Part shown: positions 16,650-25,493 of the stretch, piece by piece
How positions within the stretch are numbered: position 1 is the stretch's first letter
How the letters are laid out: every line of letters begins with the position of its first letter
NCBI RefSeq assembly: GCF_014337215.1
Contig: NZ_CP060635.1
Span: 1,811,501-1,875,500, forward strand
Length of the DNA: 64,000 nucleotides
Source: Wansuia hejianensis
GTDB lineage: Bacteria > Bacillota > Clostridia > Lachnospirales > Lachnospiraceae
Direction: 5' to 3'
Notes under the pieces: model-generated
Database searches by the model: none
What the model was told of the DNA's origin: nothing
What the model saw: only the letters and a program-made list of their open reading frames with translations
Position numbers and translations under genes: made by a program

Positions 16650-17789
16650 CTATAGTCTGAAATCCGGAAATTCCCGAATAGATGCAACCACATATGCGGC
16701 TTCTTCCAAAGTCAGGGAATAATACATGGGCAGCCGCATCAGGCGCTCACTCTCCTTCGTCGTGTAAATATCATCACCGTGAAACCGTCCGAACTTCTTG
16801 CCGGCCTTAGAGGAATGCAGCGGTATGTAGTGAAAGACACTGCAGATCTGCCGTTCCCGTAAAAAGGCGATCAGACGGGTTCTGGTTTCTAAATCTTTTA
16901 CCTTGATATAATACATATGTGCATTGTGAACCGCGTACTCCGGCACCTCAGGGCGCACAATATACCCTGCTTCTGCCAGCGGCTTTAAATTGTCATGATA
17001 ATAATTCCAGATGTCCATTCGTTTATGATCAATCTCAGCGCAAGCCTCCAGCTGGGCACAGAGATATGCGGCATTCAGCTCGCTGGGCAGATAGGAAGAT
17101 CCGAAATCCACCCAGGTATATTTATCCACCTGGCCGCGGAAAAACTTACTTCTGTCAGTCCCCTTTTCCCGGAGGACTTCTGCCTTTTCCAGGTATTTAT
17201 CTTCCTGAAACAGAAGAGCACCGCCCTCGCCCATGGTATAATTCTTGGTCTCATGGAAACTGAAGCAGCCAAAATCACCGAGTGTTCCCAGAGCTTTCCC
17301 CTTATAATAGGCGTGGACCCCCTGGGCGGCATCTTCAATGACTTTCAATCCATACCGTTCAGCAATATTCAGAATTGTGTCCATCTCACAGGACACGCCT
17401 GCGTAATGTACCGGAACTATAGCCCTTGTCTTGTCTGTAATGGCGTCCTCGATCAGACGTTCATCTATATTCATGGTTTCCGGATGCACATCTACAAACA
17501 CAATCCTTGCCCCTCGAAGGACAAATGCATCGGCAGTAGAGACAAATGTATAGGATGGCATAATCACCTCGTCTCCGGGCTGAATATCTGCCAGATATGA
17601 CGCCATTTCCAACGCATGTGTACAGGAGGTAGTCAGCAGGCTATATTTCGTATGAAGCTCCTGCTCCATCCAGGCGGAACATTTTTTAGTAAAAGCTCCA
17701 TCGCCGCAGATTTTATTTTCCCGCACTGCCTCTTCAATATATTCCAGCTCTTTGCCCACATACGGCGGTCTGTTAAAATCAATCATCAT
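16650..17789 (-). CDS. rffA: dTDP-4-amino-4,6-dideoxygalactose transaminase (WecE/RffA type)
   Basis: A 379-residue PLP-dependent sugar aminotransferase of the DegT/DnrJ/EryC1 fold. The start MIDFNRPPYVGKE, the GDGAFTKKCSAWME segment and the lysine motif SFHETKNYTMGEGGAL match the RffA subgroup, which converts dTDP-4-keto-6-deoxyglucose and glutamate to dTDP-4-amino-4,6-dideoxygalactose. ATG 17789 and 17786 both follow GAAGGAAAG. It overlaps the CsbB/ArnC-like gene by 11 bp, linking the amino sugar to Und-P transfer. The rmlA/rmlB genes for its substrate are not in the window. Confidence 0.88.
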   Translation of the reverse strand: MMIDFNRPPYVGKELEYIEEAVRENKICGDGAFTKKCSAWMEQELHTKYSLLTTSCTHALEMASYLADIQPGDEVIMPSYTFVSTADAFVLRGARIVFVDVHPETMNIDERLIEDAITDKTRAIVPVHYAGVSCEMDTILNIAERYGLKVIEDAAQGVHAYYKGKALGTLGDFGCFSFHETKNYTMGEGGALLFQEDKYLEKAEVLREKGTDRSKFFRGQVDKYTWVDFGSSYLPSELNAAYLCAQLEACAEIDHKRMDIWNYYHDNLKPLAEAGYIVRPEVPEYAVHNAHMYYIKVKDLETRTRLIAFLRERQICSVFHYIPLHSSKAGKKFGRFHGDDIYTTKESERLMRLPMYYSLTLEEAAYVVASIREFPDFRL

Positions 17790-18744
17790 TCTTTCCTTCT
17801 ATCTTCTGTTCCTTTTCGCTGCTATTTACGTTCAATGTTTCCCGAATTACGTATTGCGGTGTTTTATTACTGGTCAATATCAGCTTTCCGACATATTCTC
17901 CCATAATGCCCAGCATCAGGAACACAATGCCAAATAAAATTAACAAAGCACACATTAACGAAGACCACCCGACGGCCACGGCAGGATTCATCAATTTATG
18001 GATCAGCACTACCAGCGCCGCCACAAAACCTGCCATTGAAAAGATTACGCCAAAGAAAGTTGCCAGCCGCAGAGGAATAATCGAATAGTTCATGAAAGAC
18101 ATGAACAGCTTCAACCCTTTCTTGAACGTGTAATTAGATTTTCCAACTTCCCGTTCATAGTGCTCGATATCAATGTTAGCCATATTGTGCGTCGTCCGGA
18201 AAAACAGAAGCTGTATAAATGCGTTGCAGCCTTCATATTCTTTTACCCGGTCGATCACATACCGTTTTGCCAGCCAAAAGCTGCTCATCTGTATTCCCTT
18301 GGGACGTTCCAGCAGATGCCACAGCAGAAAACGGCTGACCGCCCCCGTCAGATTTTTAAACGCAGAAAATTTTCTTTCTTTAAAGACCCCAAACACAACA
18401 TCATAGCCTTCTTTTTCTTTCTCCAGGAACTGCCGGATCTGAGACGGATGGTTCTGCATGTCGTCATCCATGCCTATCACCAGCTCACCGCTGACATATT
18501 GAAGGCCAGCCATAATCGCCGCGTGCTGTCCAAAATTTTTAGAGAGGTTCAGGCCGATTACATTGGGATATTTCTCAGTCATTCTTTTGATCGTCTCGAA
18601 TGTGCCATCCGGCGAGTAATCATTCACCAGAATCATCTCACATTCATAACCGTCCATTTTATCAAATTCTTCCATGCACAGATCCACCACCTGCCCGATG
18701 GTATGTTCCGAATTATAGCACGGAATCACGATAGAAACTAACAT
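17779..18744 (-). CDS. Membrane-bound GT2, Und-P sugar transferase (CsbB/ArnC/DPM1-like)
   Basis: A 321-residue enzyme starting MLVSIVIPCYNSEHTIGQVV at ATG 18744, which follows AAGGAGAA; the longer frame lacks such a site. MILVNDYSPDGT, GMDDDMQNHPSQI and the two C-terminal transmembrane hairpins (about residues 230-255 and 262-290) define the polyprenyl-phosphate glycosyltransferase group (CsbB, GtrB, ArnC). It would load one sugar onto undecaprenyl phosphate on the cytoplasmic side. Its neighbours, the amino-sugar transaminase and two small EamA/SMR proteins, suggest the sugar is a 4-amino-4,6-dideoxyhexose that is then flipped. Confidence 0.88.
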   Translation of the reverse strand: MLVSIVIPCYNSEHTIGQVVDLCMEEFDKMDGYECEMILVNDYSPDGTFETIKRMTEKYPNVIGLNLSKNFGQHAAIMAGLQYVSGELVIGMDDDMQNHPSQIRQFLEKEKEGYDVVFGVFKERKFSAFKNLTGAVSRFLLWHLLERPKGIQMSSFWLAKRYVIDRVKEYEGCNAFIQLLFFRTTHNMANIDIEHYEREVGKSNYTFKKGLKLFMSFMNYSIIPLRLATFFGVIFSMAGFVAALVVLIHKLMNPAVAVGWSSLMCALLILFGIVFLMLGIMGEYVGKLILTSNKTPQYVIRETLNVNSSEKEQKIEGKNDD

Positions 18745-18757
18745 GTATATTCTCCTT

Positions 18758-19114
18758 TTATCCTGCAATATTTACGGAATAGATAAAAATACCCAGCAAT
18801 ATAAGGGACAGTCCCGCCAATTTCCTGCGGCTGAACCGTTCCTTCAGCAAAAAATAGCCCATCACTGAAACATAAATATAGCTGGTGGACTCCAGAATCG
18901 GCTGTAATGACAGCGGTACAACCTTAAGAGCCAGCATCGTCAGAACAGTGGATACGAAAAACAATCCATAGGCAAAAATCACCAGCGGATTCAAATATTC
19001 TTTCAGTCTCGATTCATAAGATCGATTGGCCGCTTTTTTCAGCAGGATCTGGGAAACCGCCGATATAAGCACTGAAATCAACAGAACGCAGACAGAAACA
19101 GCAAATTTACTCAT
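18758..19114 (-). CDS. Small EamA/SMR-type membrane protein (ArnE/ArnF-like), subunit 1
   Basis: A 118-residue protein with four transmembrane helices, beginning with a SVCVLLISVLISAVSQILLKK helix (trimmed here) and ending LAGLSLILLGIFIYSVNIAG. The P-L-E/Q-P-I-L-E-S pattern is common to SMR-fold proteins. In Gram-negative bacteria the ArnE-ArnF pair flips Und-P-aminoarabinose. Here two different small proteins are encoded side by side, overlapping by 8 bp, just after an ArnC/CsbB-like transferase. That arrangement supports a heterodimeric flippase for the Und-P sugar. A drug/metabolite efflux role is the alternative. Confidence 0.75.
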   Translation of the reverse strand: MSKFAVSVCVLLISVLISAVSQILLKKAANRSYESRLKEYLNPLVIFAYGLFFVSTVLTMLALKVVPLSLQPILESTSYIYVSVMGYFLLKERFSRRKLAGLSLILLGIFIYSVNIAG

Positions 19115-19472
19115 CAGAAGTCACCACCAGGCAAATTCCCACGAATATCACGCCCGCACCCAGAATCATATTCCAGGTAATCCTTTCCTGAAAAATAAGG
19201 CTTCCCCACAGCATCCCCCAGATCAGTCCCACCGGCTTGTTGGCATAAGCGACTGTCAGCGGCATCCTCTTCAGTATCTGCTGCCATACGATGGCATATC
19301 CGAACATAATGACCAGAACCGTACCATACCACAGAAAAAAGGGCAGGGAAAGAAACGGCTGGTTGGCTGCCATTTTTGAACAGACTCCGCTCAATGAAGA
19401 AAACAGCAGGCTGACATGAAGCAGGATTAATATGGGAACTGAAATTCTGTTAACTTTCTTGGGCTTATTCAT
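19107..19472 (-). CDS. Small EamA/SMR-type membrane protein (ArnE/ArnF-like), subunit 2
   Basis: A 121-residue four-helix membrane protein with a basic N-terminus (MNKPKKVNR), a conserved-looking V-A-Y-A-N-K-P-V-G-L-I-W-G segment (the SMR-type YA..K motif) and the C-terminal ILGAGVIFVGICLVV helix. It overlaps the partner gene by 8 bp. The two proteins are dissimilar enough to be a heterodimer with opposite topology, as in ArnEF. It is probably needed to move the Und-P-linked sugar across the membrane. That substrate is inferred only from gene order. Confidence 0.75.
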   Translation of the reverse strand: MNKPKKVNRISVPILILLHVSLLFSSLSGVCSKMAANQPFLSLPFFLWYGTVLVIMFGYAIVWQQILKRMPLTVAYANKPVGLIWGMLWGSLIFQERITWNMILGAGVIFVGICLVVTSDE

Positions 19473-19521
19473 AACATTCTCTCACAATTTTATTTATAAT
19501 TCAACCGTTTTGTTCTCCGCA

Positions 19522-20211
19522 TCAGCTTTTCATGAACTCACGGGCCTTCGGGCCTTCATTAAAAAGCAGATCCAAAACGGTCACTCCATGCTCAAAAGGC
19601 CCGAACATCTGATGGTATTCCGGATAGCCAGAATAGTCCATATATTTTAGAGTGATCCCGGCCTCTTCAAACAATGAATCTACAATATAATCCTTTGCAG
19701 CCGGCCCCGACAGATATTCGCTTCCTCCGGCAGACTGGCAAAGGCCGACCAGACGCTCCGTCTTCCCATCCACCAGCTCGTAATCCGAGGACCAGGTGAT
19801 CTTCGTATGTATATCCAGAAGTCCGCAGAGCTCTGTCAAAAATAGATAATTGATTCTGCTCAGATGCGTTTCTTTCTCACATCTGTGATACACCTCTTCC
19901 ATGTGCTCCGCATACATTTTAAAATATGGCGCTTTTGCGTAATTCAACGAAATTGCCCGCCAATGGTCATGGCACCACTGAGAATCGGTCACCTCAGTCT
20001 CATTAATTTTCTGAAAAAACTTTCCACTGTTGATCACAGGTATCGTCAGCCACTGCAGGCCCTTCGGCGTCTTAATCTTGTTCCGGTTGCGCCAGTCACG
20101 CCTGGTGTACTGCATATCGTCATAGAGTATAAACTCATCCACCATATTGATGATGTCAAAATAACCCTTCCACGGTATATAGTTCGACTGCAAGATAGCT
20201 ATTTTTTTCAT
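19522..20211 (-). CDS. WbqC-family protein
   Basis: A 229-residue protein starting MKKIAILQSNYIPWKGYFD at ATG 20211, which follows GGTGGAGG (an upstream GTG at 20223 is possible). The N-terminal strand and LYDDMQYTRRDWRNRN, then KIKTPKGLQWLTIPV, are typical of the WbqC-like family found in O-antigen and capsule loci near amino-sugar genes. The family's chemistry is not firmly known to me. Its place here, between the flippase pair and the ATP-grasp fusion and downstream of a transaminase, suggests a role in modifying the amino sugar. It is predicted to be cytoplasmic. Confidence 0.8.
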   Translation of the reverse strand: MKKIAILQSNYIPWKGYFDIINMVDEFILYDDMQYTRRDWRNRNKIKTPKGLQWLTIPVINSGKFFQKINETEVTDSQWCHDHWRAISLNYAKAPYFKMYAEHMEEVYHRCEKETHLSRINYLFLTELCGLLDIHTKITWSSDYELVDGKTERLVGLCQSAGGSEYLSGPAAKDYIVDSLFEEAGITLKYMDYSGYPEYHQMFGPFEHGVTVLDLLFNEGPKAREFMKS

Positions 20212-20294
20212 CTGTGCCTCCACCTTTTCTAATTTTATTCCCGCAGGCAGCCGGCCAAACGCGCGTACCTGCTTGTCTCAGGGTATCCAAAACA

Positions 20295-22445
20295 TTAAAG
20301 GTCATTTAATACCGGCAAAATATCGAAAAACAAGGGCGTTCCCCCCGTATGCAAAAACAGAATCCTTTTTCCTGTGATCTTCTGCTCCTTCAGATATTCC
20401 AGCATACCCCAGAAAGCTTTTCCTGTATATGTCGGGTCCAGCCCGATCCCTTCTGTCCTGTATACACTCCGGATAACCTCAATGATCTCCCGATTCCAGC
20501 GGCTGTAACCGCCGGCCAGATATTTATCCTCCACCAGGATCTCCGATTCTGTGGAGTCATGAAAAGTGATTCCCCTTTTATCCTGATATTCCTGTAGGTT
20601 TTCATTGATCACCGCAACAGCCCGCTCAGAACTGCGCGTCACTGATATGCCCACAATCTTTCTCGCATCTCCCACCAGCAGATGACCGGCTAACAGCCCG
20701 GATTGGGTAGTATTTGTGCTGGAAGCCAGAAAAATATAGTCAAAATGACAGCCCAGCTCCGCTTCCTGCTGCAAGATCTCCTGATATACTGCCAAATAAG
20801 CCTCCATGGGCACCGTAACATTTCCCTGCCCATAAATATTACCATAAATATAGTAAGGATTATATCCTTCCTGCCGGAAATCATTCAAGGCAGCCTGAAC
20901 TACCGGCGCTATCTCTCCCTTGCGGCATCTGTATTCCCGCACGCCGGAAGACCGGATCAAATGCATGTTGCAGCTTATTTCCCCCGGATCAACGTCATCC
21001 ACGTTATGGATCATGCTGCAGGGAATGCCCCTTCCGGCACAGGCGGCAGCCAGAATCCGGCAAAGATTCGAATGATAACCTCCATAGATGAGCATGGCGT
21101 CACATTGCTTTCGTTCCATATCTTCCAGAAACGCTTGTGCAAATCGAACCTTGTTGCCCCCGAATGAAAACGGAAGCAGATCCTCCCGTTTCATATAAAT
21201 CTGGTTATCATCCTCCCGGCTTTCCAGCAATTGGATGGGCGTCCGGATGAGCGGAAGATCCCCTTCCAGCTCCAGATGTATATTACGCAAAATTCCTTCC
21301 AAACGTTTTTCGCACTGTTCCAGACTTCCGCCTTTAATAATCACCTGACCAATCCTGTCACGCCCGTTCGTATAAGGACGCACTTCATCTCCAGGTTCTA
21401 TATTAAAGGACAAGTCTATCAAATCCTCATCCAAACCATTATCATTGATAATATTCCTGACAATTCCCTTCCGTACAGACATCAGCGTATGCGTCAGGTT
21501 CGGAGTGCGTGGAAGCGGTTCAGCAAAATAACTGCTCACATCTTCTCCAAGAGACAGCCGGACTATCATTTCATAATAATTTAACCCATAGTAAATACCA
21601 GTCATCTCAGAAAGACCGGTGGCTCCGGAACGTCCCGTCAGCTCAATCACATAGACCTTGCCATCCTTTTTTATGAAATCGCAGTTTAACGGGCAGTTAT
21701 CCAGCCCGATCGCCTGGACGGCCAGTTCTGTCTGTTCTTCTATCTGTCTCCCCAGCGCATCCAGTTCTCTGAGAGGTACGGAATGTCCAACCGGCGTCGG
21801 TGTTGCGCTTACAAAAGCTTCTGTGTTATTGGGAAGCATGAACAGAAGCTTACCGTTTTGAATCATCGCCTCTACGCCGAAGAGCTCACCCTCGATAAAT
21901 TCTTCAATCAGACAATAATCTTTTCCGGTGGCCTCCATGCTCCTGTGGAAATTCTCCCTTGCCTCTTCCCTCGTATTGCTGCGGAAGATTCCCCGGCTGC
22001 CCATGAGATCCACCGCCTTCACAATAACCGGAAAAGGCAGCCTGTCCATGGCTGCTTCCAGTTCTTCTTCATTATGAATGCAATAAAAGCGGGCAGTCTG
22101 AACTCCTGCCGCTGTCAATGCCTTTTTCATTTCATATTTATTCGACGCTTTCTCCGCCGCCTCACGGGTAGGCCCCGGCAGACGCTGAGCTTCACAGGCA
22201 GCGCCGATTGCGCGCATACCCAGATCCAGGCCGCAAGTGGCAACGCCGTCTACGTTCTTCTCTCTTACAGCATCCGTCACCGCCTCTGGATCGGCGATGT
22301 TAACAAACACGCTTTCATCTGCGCAATCAAATCCTGGATAGTTACCGGGTATACTGGCAGCAATCGTACGTATTCCAAGACTCCTGGCCGCCTCATACAG
22401 AGGGACCTGGGTATAGCTTGCTCCTAATATCATCAGCGTTTTCAT
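20295..22445 (-). CDS. ATP-grasp ligase fused to an ACC-deaminase/D-cysteine-desulfhydrase-like PLP enzyme
   Basis: A 716-residue fusion. Residues 1 to about 400 are an ATP-grasp ligase: MKTLMILGASYTQVPLYEAA, FPVIVKAVDLMGSRGI, CLIEEFIEGELFGVE, and N-C-D-F-I-K with V-I-E-L-T-G-R-S-G-A-T-G-L for metal and ATP binding. Residues about 410-716 are a beta-family PLP enzyme with SFGGNKVRFAQAF, where the Lys is the likely Schiff-base residue, GGYHSNLCRILAAACAG, and a C-terminal LHTGGTPLFF. ATG 22445 (or 22448) follows AAAGGAAG. It may make or recruit an amino or keto acid and ligate it to an amine, plausibly the sugar amine made by the transaminase. The substrate is unknown. Confidence 0.82.
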   Translation of the reverse strand: MKTLMILGASYTQVPLYEAARSLGIRTIAASIPGNYPGFDCADESVFVNIADPEAVTDAVREKNVDGVATCGLDLGMRAIGAACEAQRLPGPTREAAEKASNKYEMKKALTAAGVQTARFYCIHNEEELEAAMDRLPFPVIVKAVDLMGSRGIFRSNTREEARENFHRSMEATGKDYCLIEEFIEGELFGVEAMIQNGKLLFMLPNNTEAFVSATPTPVGHSVPLRELDALGRQIEEQTELAVQAIGLDNCPLNCDFIKKDGKVYVIELTGRSGATGLSEMTGIYYGLNYYEMIVRLSLGEDVSSYFAEPLPRTPNLTHTLMSVRKGIVRNIINDNGLDEDLIDLSFNIEPGDEVRPYTNGRDRIGQVIIKGGSLEQCEKRLEGILRNIHLELEGDLPLIRTPIQLLESREDDNQIYMKREDLLPFSFGGNKVRFAQAFLEDMERKQCDAMLIYGGYHSNLCRILAAACAGRGIPCSMIHNVDDVDPGEISCNMHLIRSSGVREYRCRKGEIAPVVQAALNDFRQEGYNPYYIYGNIYGQGNVTVPMEAYLAVYQEILQQEAELGCHFDYIFLASSTNTTQSGLLAGHLLVGDARKIVGISVTRSSERAVAVINENLQEYQDKRGITFHDSTESEILVEDKYLAGGYSRWNREIIEVIRSVYRTEGIGLDPTYTGKAFWGMLEYLKEQKITGKRILFLHTGGTPLFFDILPVLNDL

Positions 22446-22526
22446 CATTCTCTTCCTTTGGGTTCCACAATAATTGTCACCGTGGACAGTGTACCACACT
22501 TTTGTCTGCCATTCAAGTCATATGCC

Positions 22527-22555
22527 TTGCCTGTTTTTTTCAGCTGTGCTATAAT
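22527..22555 (+). promoter_or_regulatory. Promoter of the yfhO-like gene
   Basis: TTGCCT (22527-22532) and TATAAT (22550-22555) are 17 bp apart and the -10 is extended (TGC-TATAAT). Transcription would start near 22562, so the repeat at 22561-22627 would form the 5' leader of the mRNA. Confidence 0.6.
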
Positions 22556-22560
22556 TGCTA

Positions 22561-22627
22561 TACTTCAGTGTATCCCGTAACACATGTCTCTGGCGGGTCA
22601 GGGAACAGCTCGCGCTGTTCTGCAATG
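22561..22627 (+). repeat. Single copy of the ~65-nt palindromic repeat family
   Basis: This copy starts TACTTCAGTGTATCCCGTAA and contains the perfect hairpin GAACAGC-TCGC-GCTGTTC at 22603-22620. It matches the minus-strand copies at 13535-13741; the one at 13603-13667 shares the TACTTCAG-GTATCC start. It lies between promoter and start codon of the yfhO-like gene. Confidence 0.7.
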
Positions 22628-22701
22628 TAAAAATTTTCCGGCGAAATTTCTCAATAAAAATTTTGTTTTTTTGTATAAATACTACGCAAGGGAGCGAGCA
22701 A

Positions 22702-25422
22702 ATGTTTTTACGCAAGACGATTGATTATTTTAAAAAGCACCCTAAATTACTGCTTTCCATCCTTATTCTCACAACTGCGTTCATAGCTTATCACCAGTAT
22801 ATTATTGGTAAAAACGTATTTCTTTTTAACGATATTGGTTCAGACACTGCTGAGCAATATATCATGCAGTACAGTTCTATCGTCAACCATATCCGTAATG
22901 GCAATTTCTCGCTTTGGGATTTTACCAACGGCTTTGGTACCAGCATGTATCAGATGAATCTTTTCAGCCCCACTCTCTGGTTAGTTTACCTGCCCGGAAT
23001 ACTTTTTGGACCCCAGGTGATGCCGGGCTTCCTTATTTATGTTCATATTTTAACAATGCTTCTGGCCGCTCTCGCAGCCTGGTCTTTCCTGTCCTGTTTC
23101 AATTTTTCAAATAAGGGAAAGTTTCTTGCCGCATATCTTTATGCATTTAATGGTTTTTTAACCGTATGGGGACAACATTATCAGTTCAGTATTATTCTGA
23201 TATTTCTTCCCTTACTTTTAATGCTGATAGAAAAATCTTTGCAGAAAAAACGAATTTCCGTTGCCACTGCCTTTTGTACGGCTTTAATGGTAATGTGTAC
23301 TTATTATCTTTCCTATATGGTGCTGATTGTAACAGCATTTTACTTATTTTTAAGAATACTGCTTCTTCAAAAACAAGGGCTGAGGGCTTTTCTGAGCACC
23401 TTTTGCAGGCAATGTGCTTTACTCCTGCTGGGTGTGGGAATGGGAATGATAAACCTGCTCCCATCCTATGCTTTAGTATATAATGTATCCTCTCGAATGA
23501 GCAGTGGCCAGAGTCTCATAGAACGCTGTCTGGCTTCTTTTTCAACTTACCCTGCTGATTACTATAACACTTTGCTGCATAAACTCCTTTCAGGAAATTT
23601 ACAGGGCATCGGCTCTCTTAGTGCCCCCTATCAGGGATATAGTAATTACTATGAAGCGCCCAATTTGTTTTTTTCATCCCTGTTTTTAATCCTGTTTATT
23701 CAATTTCTGTTTGCATTTCCTAAAATCAAAGCTAGTTTTCGAGAAAAGACAGTTCAGTTTATTGCAGTAGCTGCAGGTTTATTTTCCGTGCTGATCATGT
23801 TCGGCAGCCTGGTATTCAACGCATTCTCTTACCCTTTTTCCAGGCACACATTTTTGCTCATGCCCTTTTTTGCCCTATTAGTCGCCTATATGCTTGATTA
23901 TGTGCTGAAATTCAAAAAATTCAGTTTAACAGGCGGTGTGATAGCCTCGCTGATTTTTACAGCCGTATATCTGACTTCCGCCCGTAACGCCTCTACACTT
24001 ACTTTTTTCTGCAATGCGATGATCCTTTGCATAACCGCTTTAGGAATGATCTTTTTGTTAATATTTCTGGCCCGTTCGAAAACCAGACGTATTCAAACTA
24101 TAACCTTTACCCTGTTAATTCTGGCCGTTGGCCTTAATGTCGCCAGTGATACGTATACCACCGTAGCCGGCAGAGGAACCATAGAACGGGGTTCTGATTA
24201 TTTTGAGAATTTATATGGCAATGATTTTCAGAACCTGATGGCCTACCTGCGCGAGACAGACAACACTTTTTATCGAATGGAAAAAGATTATGCTGCAGGT
24301 TCTCAGTGTATGGATTCTCTGGGGCAATATTATCGTGGAATCAGCACCTATAATTCTACAGAAAATAAAAATATTTTAGAATTTGCAGATAAACTCCTGC
24401 CTAATTTATATTATGTTAATAATACCCACTTAAATTTCCGGCAGGTTGCCGGGGACACCGGGTATGCTGCCCTTCTGGGTGTCAAGTATCTGGTCTCCAA
24501 GAATCCGACCCTCCAGAACTCTAATTATGAATTAATCCGCCAGTTTGGCAGCCTCTGTCTGTATAAAAACCGGGAATATTCATCCTTTGCGAAGTTCTAT
24601 ACCAAAACTATTACCGATTCCGAGTTCGAATCTGCGGGAGGCACATTGGATACAGAGGCTTTGCTTTCACAGTACCTAATAACGGAGAAAGAAGATGACT
24701 TTTCTGCATCCTCCGATAATATTGACGGTTATACCTATATAACTACGTCTGATCTGACGATTGACAAGTCCTCCCTTCCGGAAACAGTTTCAGCCGCGGA
24801 TGACGGCAGTCTGTCCTGGTCTGTCCCTTCTGCTTCCATACCTCTGCTCAATAACGGGACTTCCTCTGGAAGAAAAATAACAGCGGTTTTTGACGTTGCT
24901 GTCAACGGATCTTTTGACGTAGAAATCCGCACCAACAGCGGTGAGGCTCCCTATACGGCAACCGTCATTGGCGGTGAGCCTGTTTCCGTTAAAATAACGC
25001 TGCCCGAAGGTGCGAACACCTTGTATTTTACAACTAATTCGCCTACCCTGACAACTTCCGTTTCTAATTTCCGTTTCTATTACTCTGAAACTGCCGAATA
25101 TTCTTCCGACGCTGTGATATCCATGGAGGATACCGGTAATGACAGCCATCTGCTCTGTAACGCGTCAGTGCCTGAAGAGGGATTATTATTCTTCCCGATC
25201 CCATATGAACAGGGCTGGCAGGCAGCCGTAGACGGGCAGGCAGCCGAACTTCTCCGCGCAGATTATGGTTTTATTGCGGTAAAACTTGATTCCGGGGAGC
25301 ATACTGTTACCCTCAACTATGAGCAGCCGCTATTAAAAGAGGCCTTAATCATTAGTGCTACCTGCTGGGGAATATGTATCCTAATCATAATGCTCCGCCA
25401 TAAAAGAAAATTGAAGAATTAA
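22702..25422 (+). CDS. yfhO: YfhO-family membrane glycosyltransferase (GT-C type)
   Basis: A 906-residue multi-spanning membrane protein starting MFLRKTIDYFKKHPKLLL at ATG 22702 after AGGGAGCGAG; the open frame extends upstream but has no better start. It has about 12-14 hydrophobic segments and a large extracytoplasmic beta-rich C-terminal domain (about residues 540-870) with a final helix. FNDIGSDTAEQY and NGFGTSMYQMNLFSP near the N-terminus fit the YfhO family. In Bacillus subtilis YfhO works with CsbB and a GtrA-type flippase to glycosylate lipoteichoic acid. The same three components occur in this locus. It is the only plus-strand gene of the locus. Confidence 0.88.
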   Translation: MFLRKTIDYFKKHPKLLLSILILTTAFIAYHQYIIGKNVFLFNDIGSDTAEQYIMQYSSIVNHIRNGNFSLWDFTNGFGTSMYQMNLFSPTLWLVYLPGILFGPQVMPGFLIYVHILTMLLAALAAWSFLSCFNFSNKGKFLAAYLYAFNGFLTVWGQHYQFSIILIFLPLLLMLIEKSLQKKRISVATAFCTALMVMCTYYLSYMVLIVTAFYLFLRILLLQKQGLRAFLSTFCRQCALLLLGVGMGMINLLPSYALVYNVSSRMSSGQSLIERCLASFSTYPADYYNTLLHKLLSGNLQGIGSLSAPYQGYSNYYEAPNLFFSSLFLILFIQFLFAFPKIKASFREKTVQFIAVAAGLFSVLIMFGSLVFNAFSYPFSRHTFLLMPFFALLVAYMLDYVLKFKKFSLTGGVIASLIFTAVYLTSARNASTLTFFCNAMILCITALGMIFLLIFLARSKTRRIQTITFTLLILAVGLNVASDTYTTVAGRGTIERGSDYFENLYGNDFQNLMAYLRETDNTFYRMEKDYAAGSQCMDSLGQYYRGISTYNSTENKNILEFADKLLPNLYYVNNTHLNFRQVAGDTGYAALLGVKYLVSKNPTLQNSNYELIRQFGSLCLYKNREYSSFAKFYTKTITDSEFESAGGTLDTEALLSQYLITEKEDDFSASSDNIDGYTYITTSDLTIDKSSLPETVSAADDGSLSWSVPSASIPLLNNGTSSGRKITAVFDVAVNGSFDVEIRTNSGEAPYTATVIGGEPVSVKITLPEGANTLYFTTNSPTLTTSVSNFRFYYSETAEYSSDAVISMEDTGNDSHLLCNASVPEEGLLFFPIPYEQGWQAAVDGQAAELLRADYGFIAVKLDSGEHTVTLNYEQPLLKEALIISATCWGICILIIMLRHKRKLKN

Positions 25423-25423
25423 T

Positions 25424-25484
25424 AAAAGCCATCCTGCATATGGATCAACCGATTGTCTGTTATCCATATACAGGGCGGCTTTTA
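25424..25484. terminator. Bidirectional terminator between yfhO-like gene and rmlD
   Basis: AAAAGCC-CCTG-ATATGGAT pairs with ATCCATAT-CAGG-GGCTTTT across small bulges. A and T runs on both flanks allow termination from both convergent genes. Confidence 0.85.
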
Positions 25485-25493
25485 TATTTCCGA

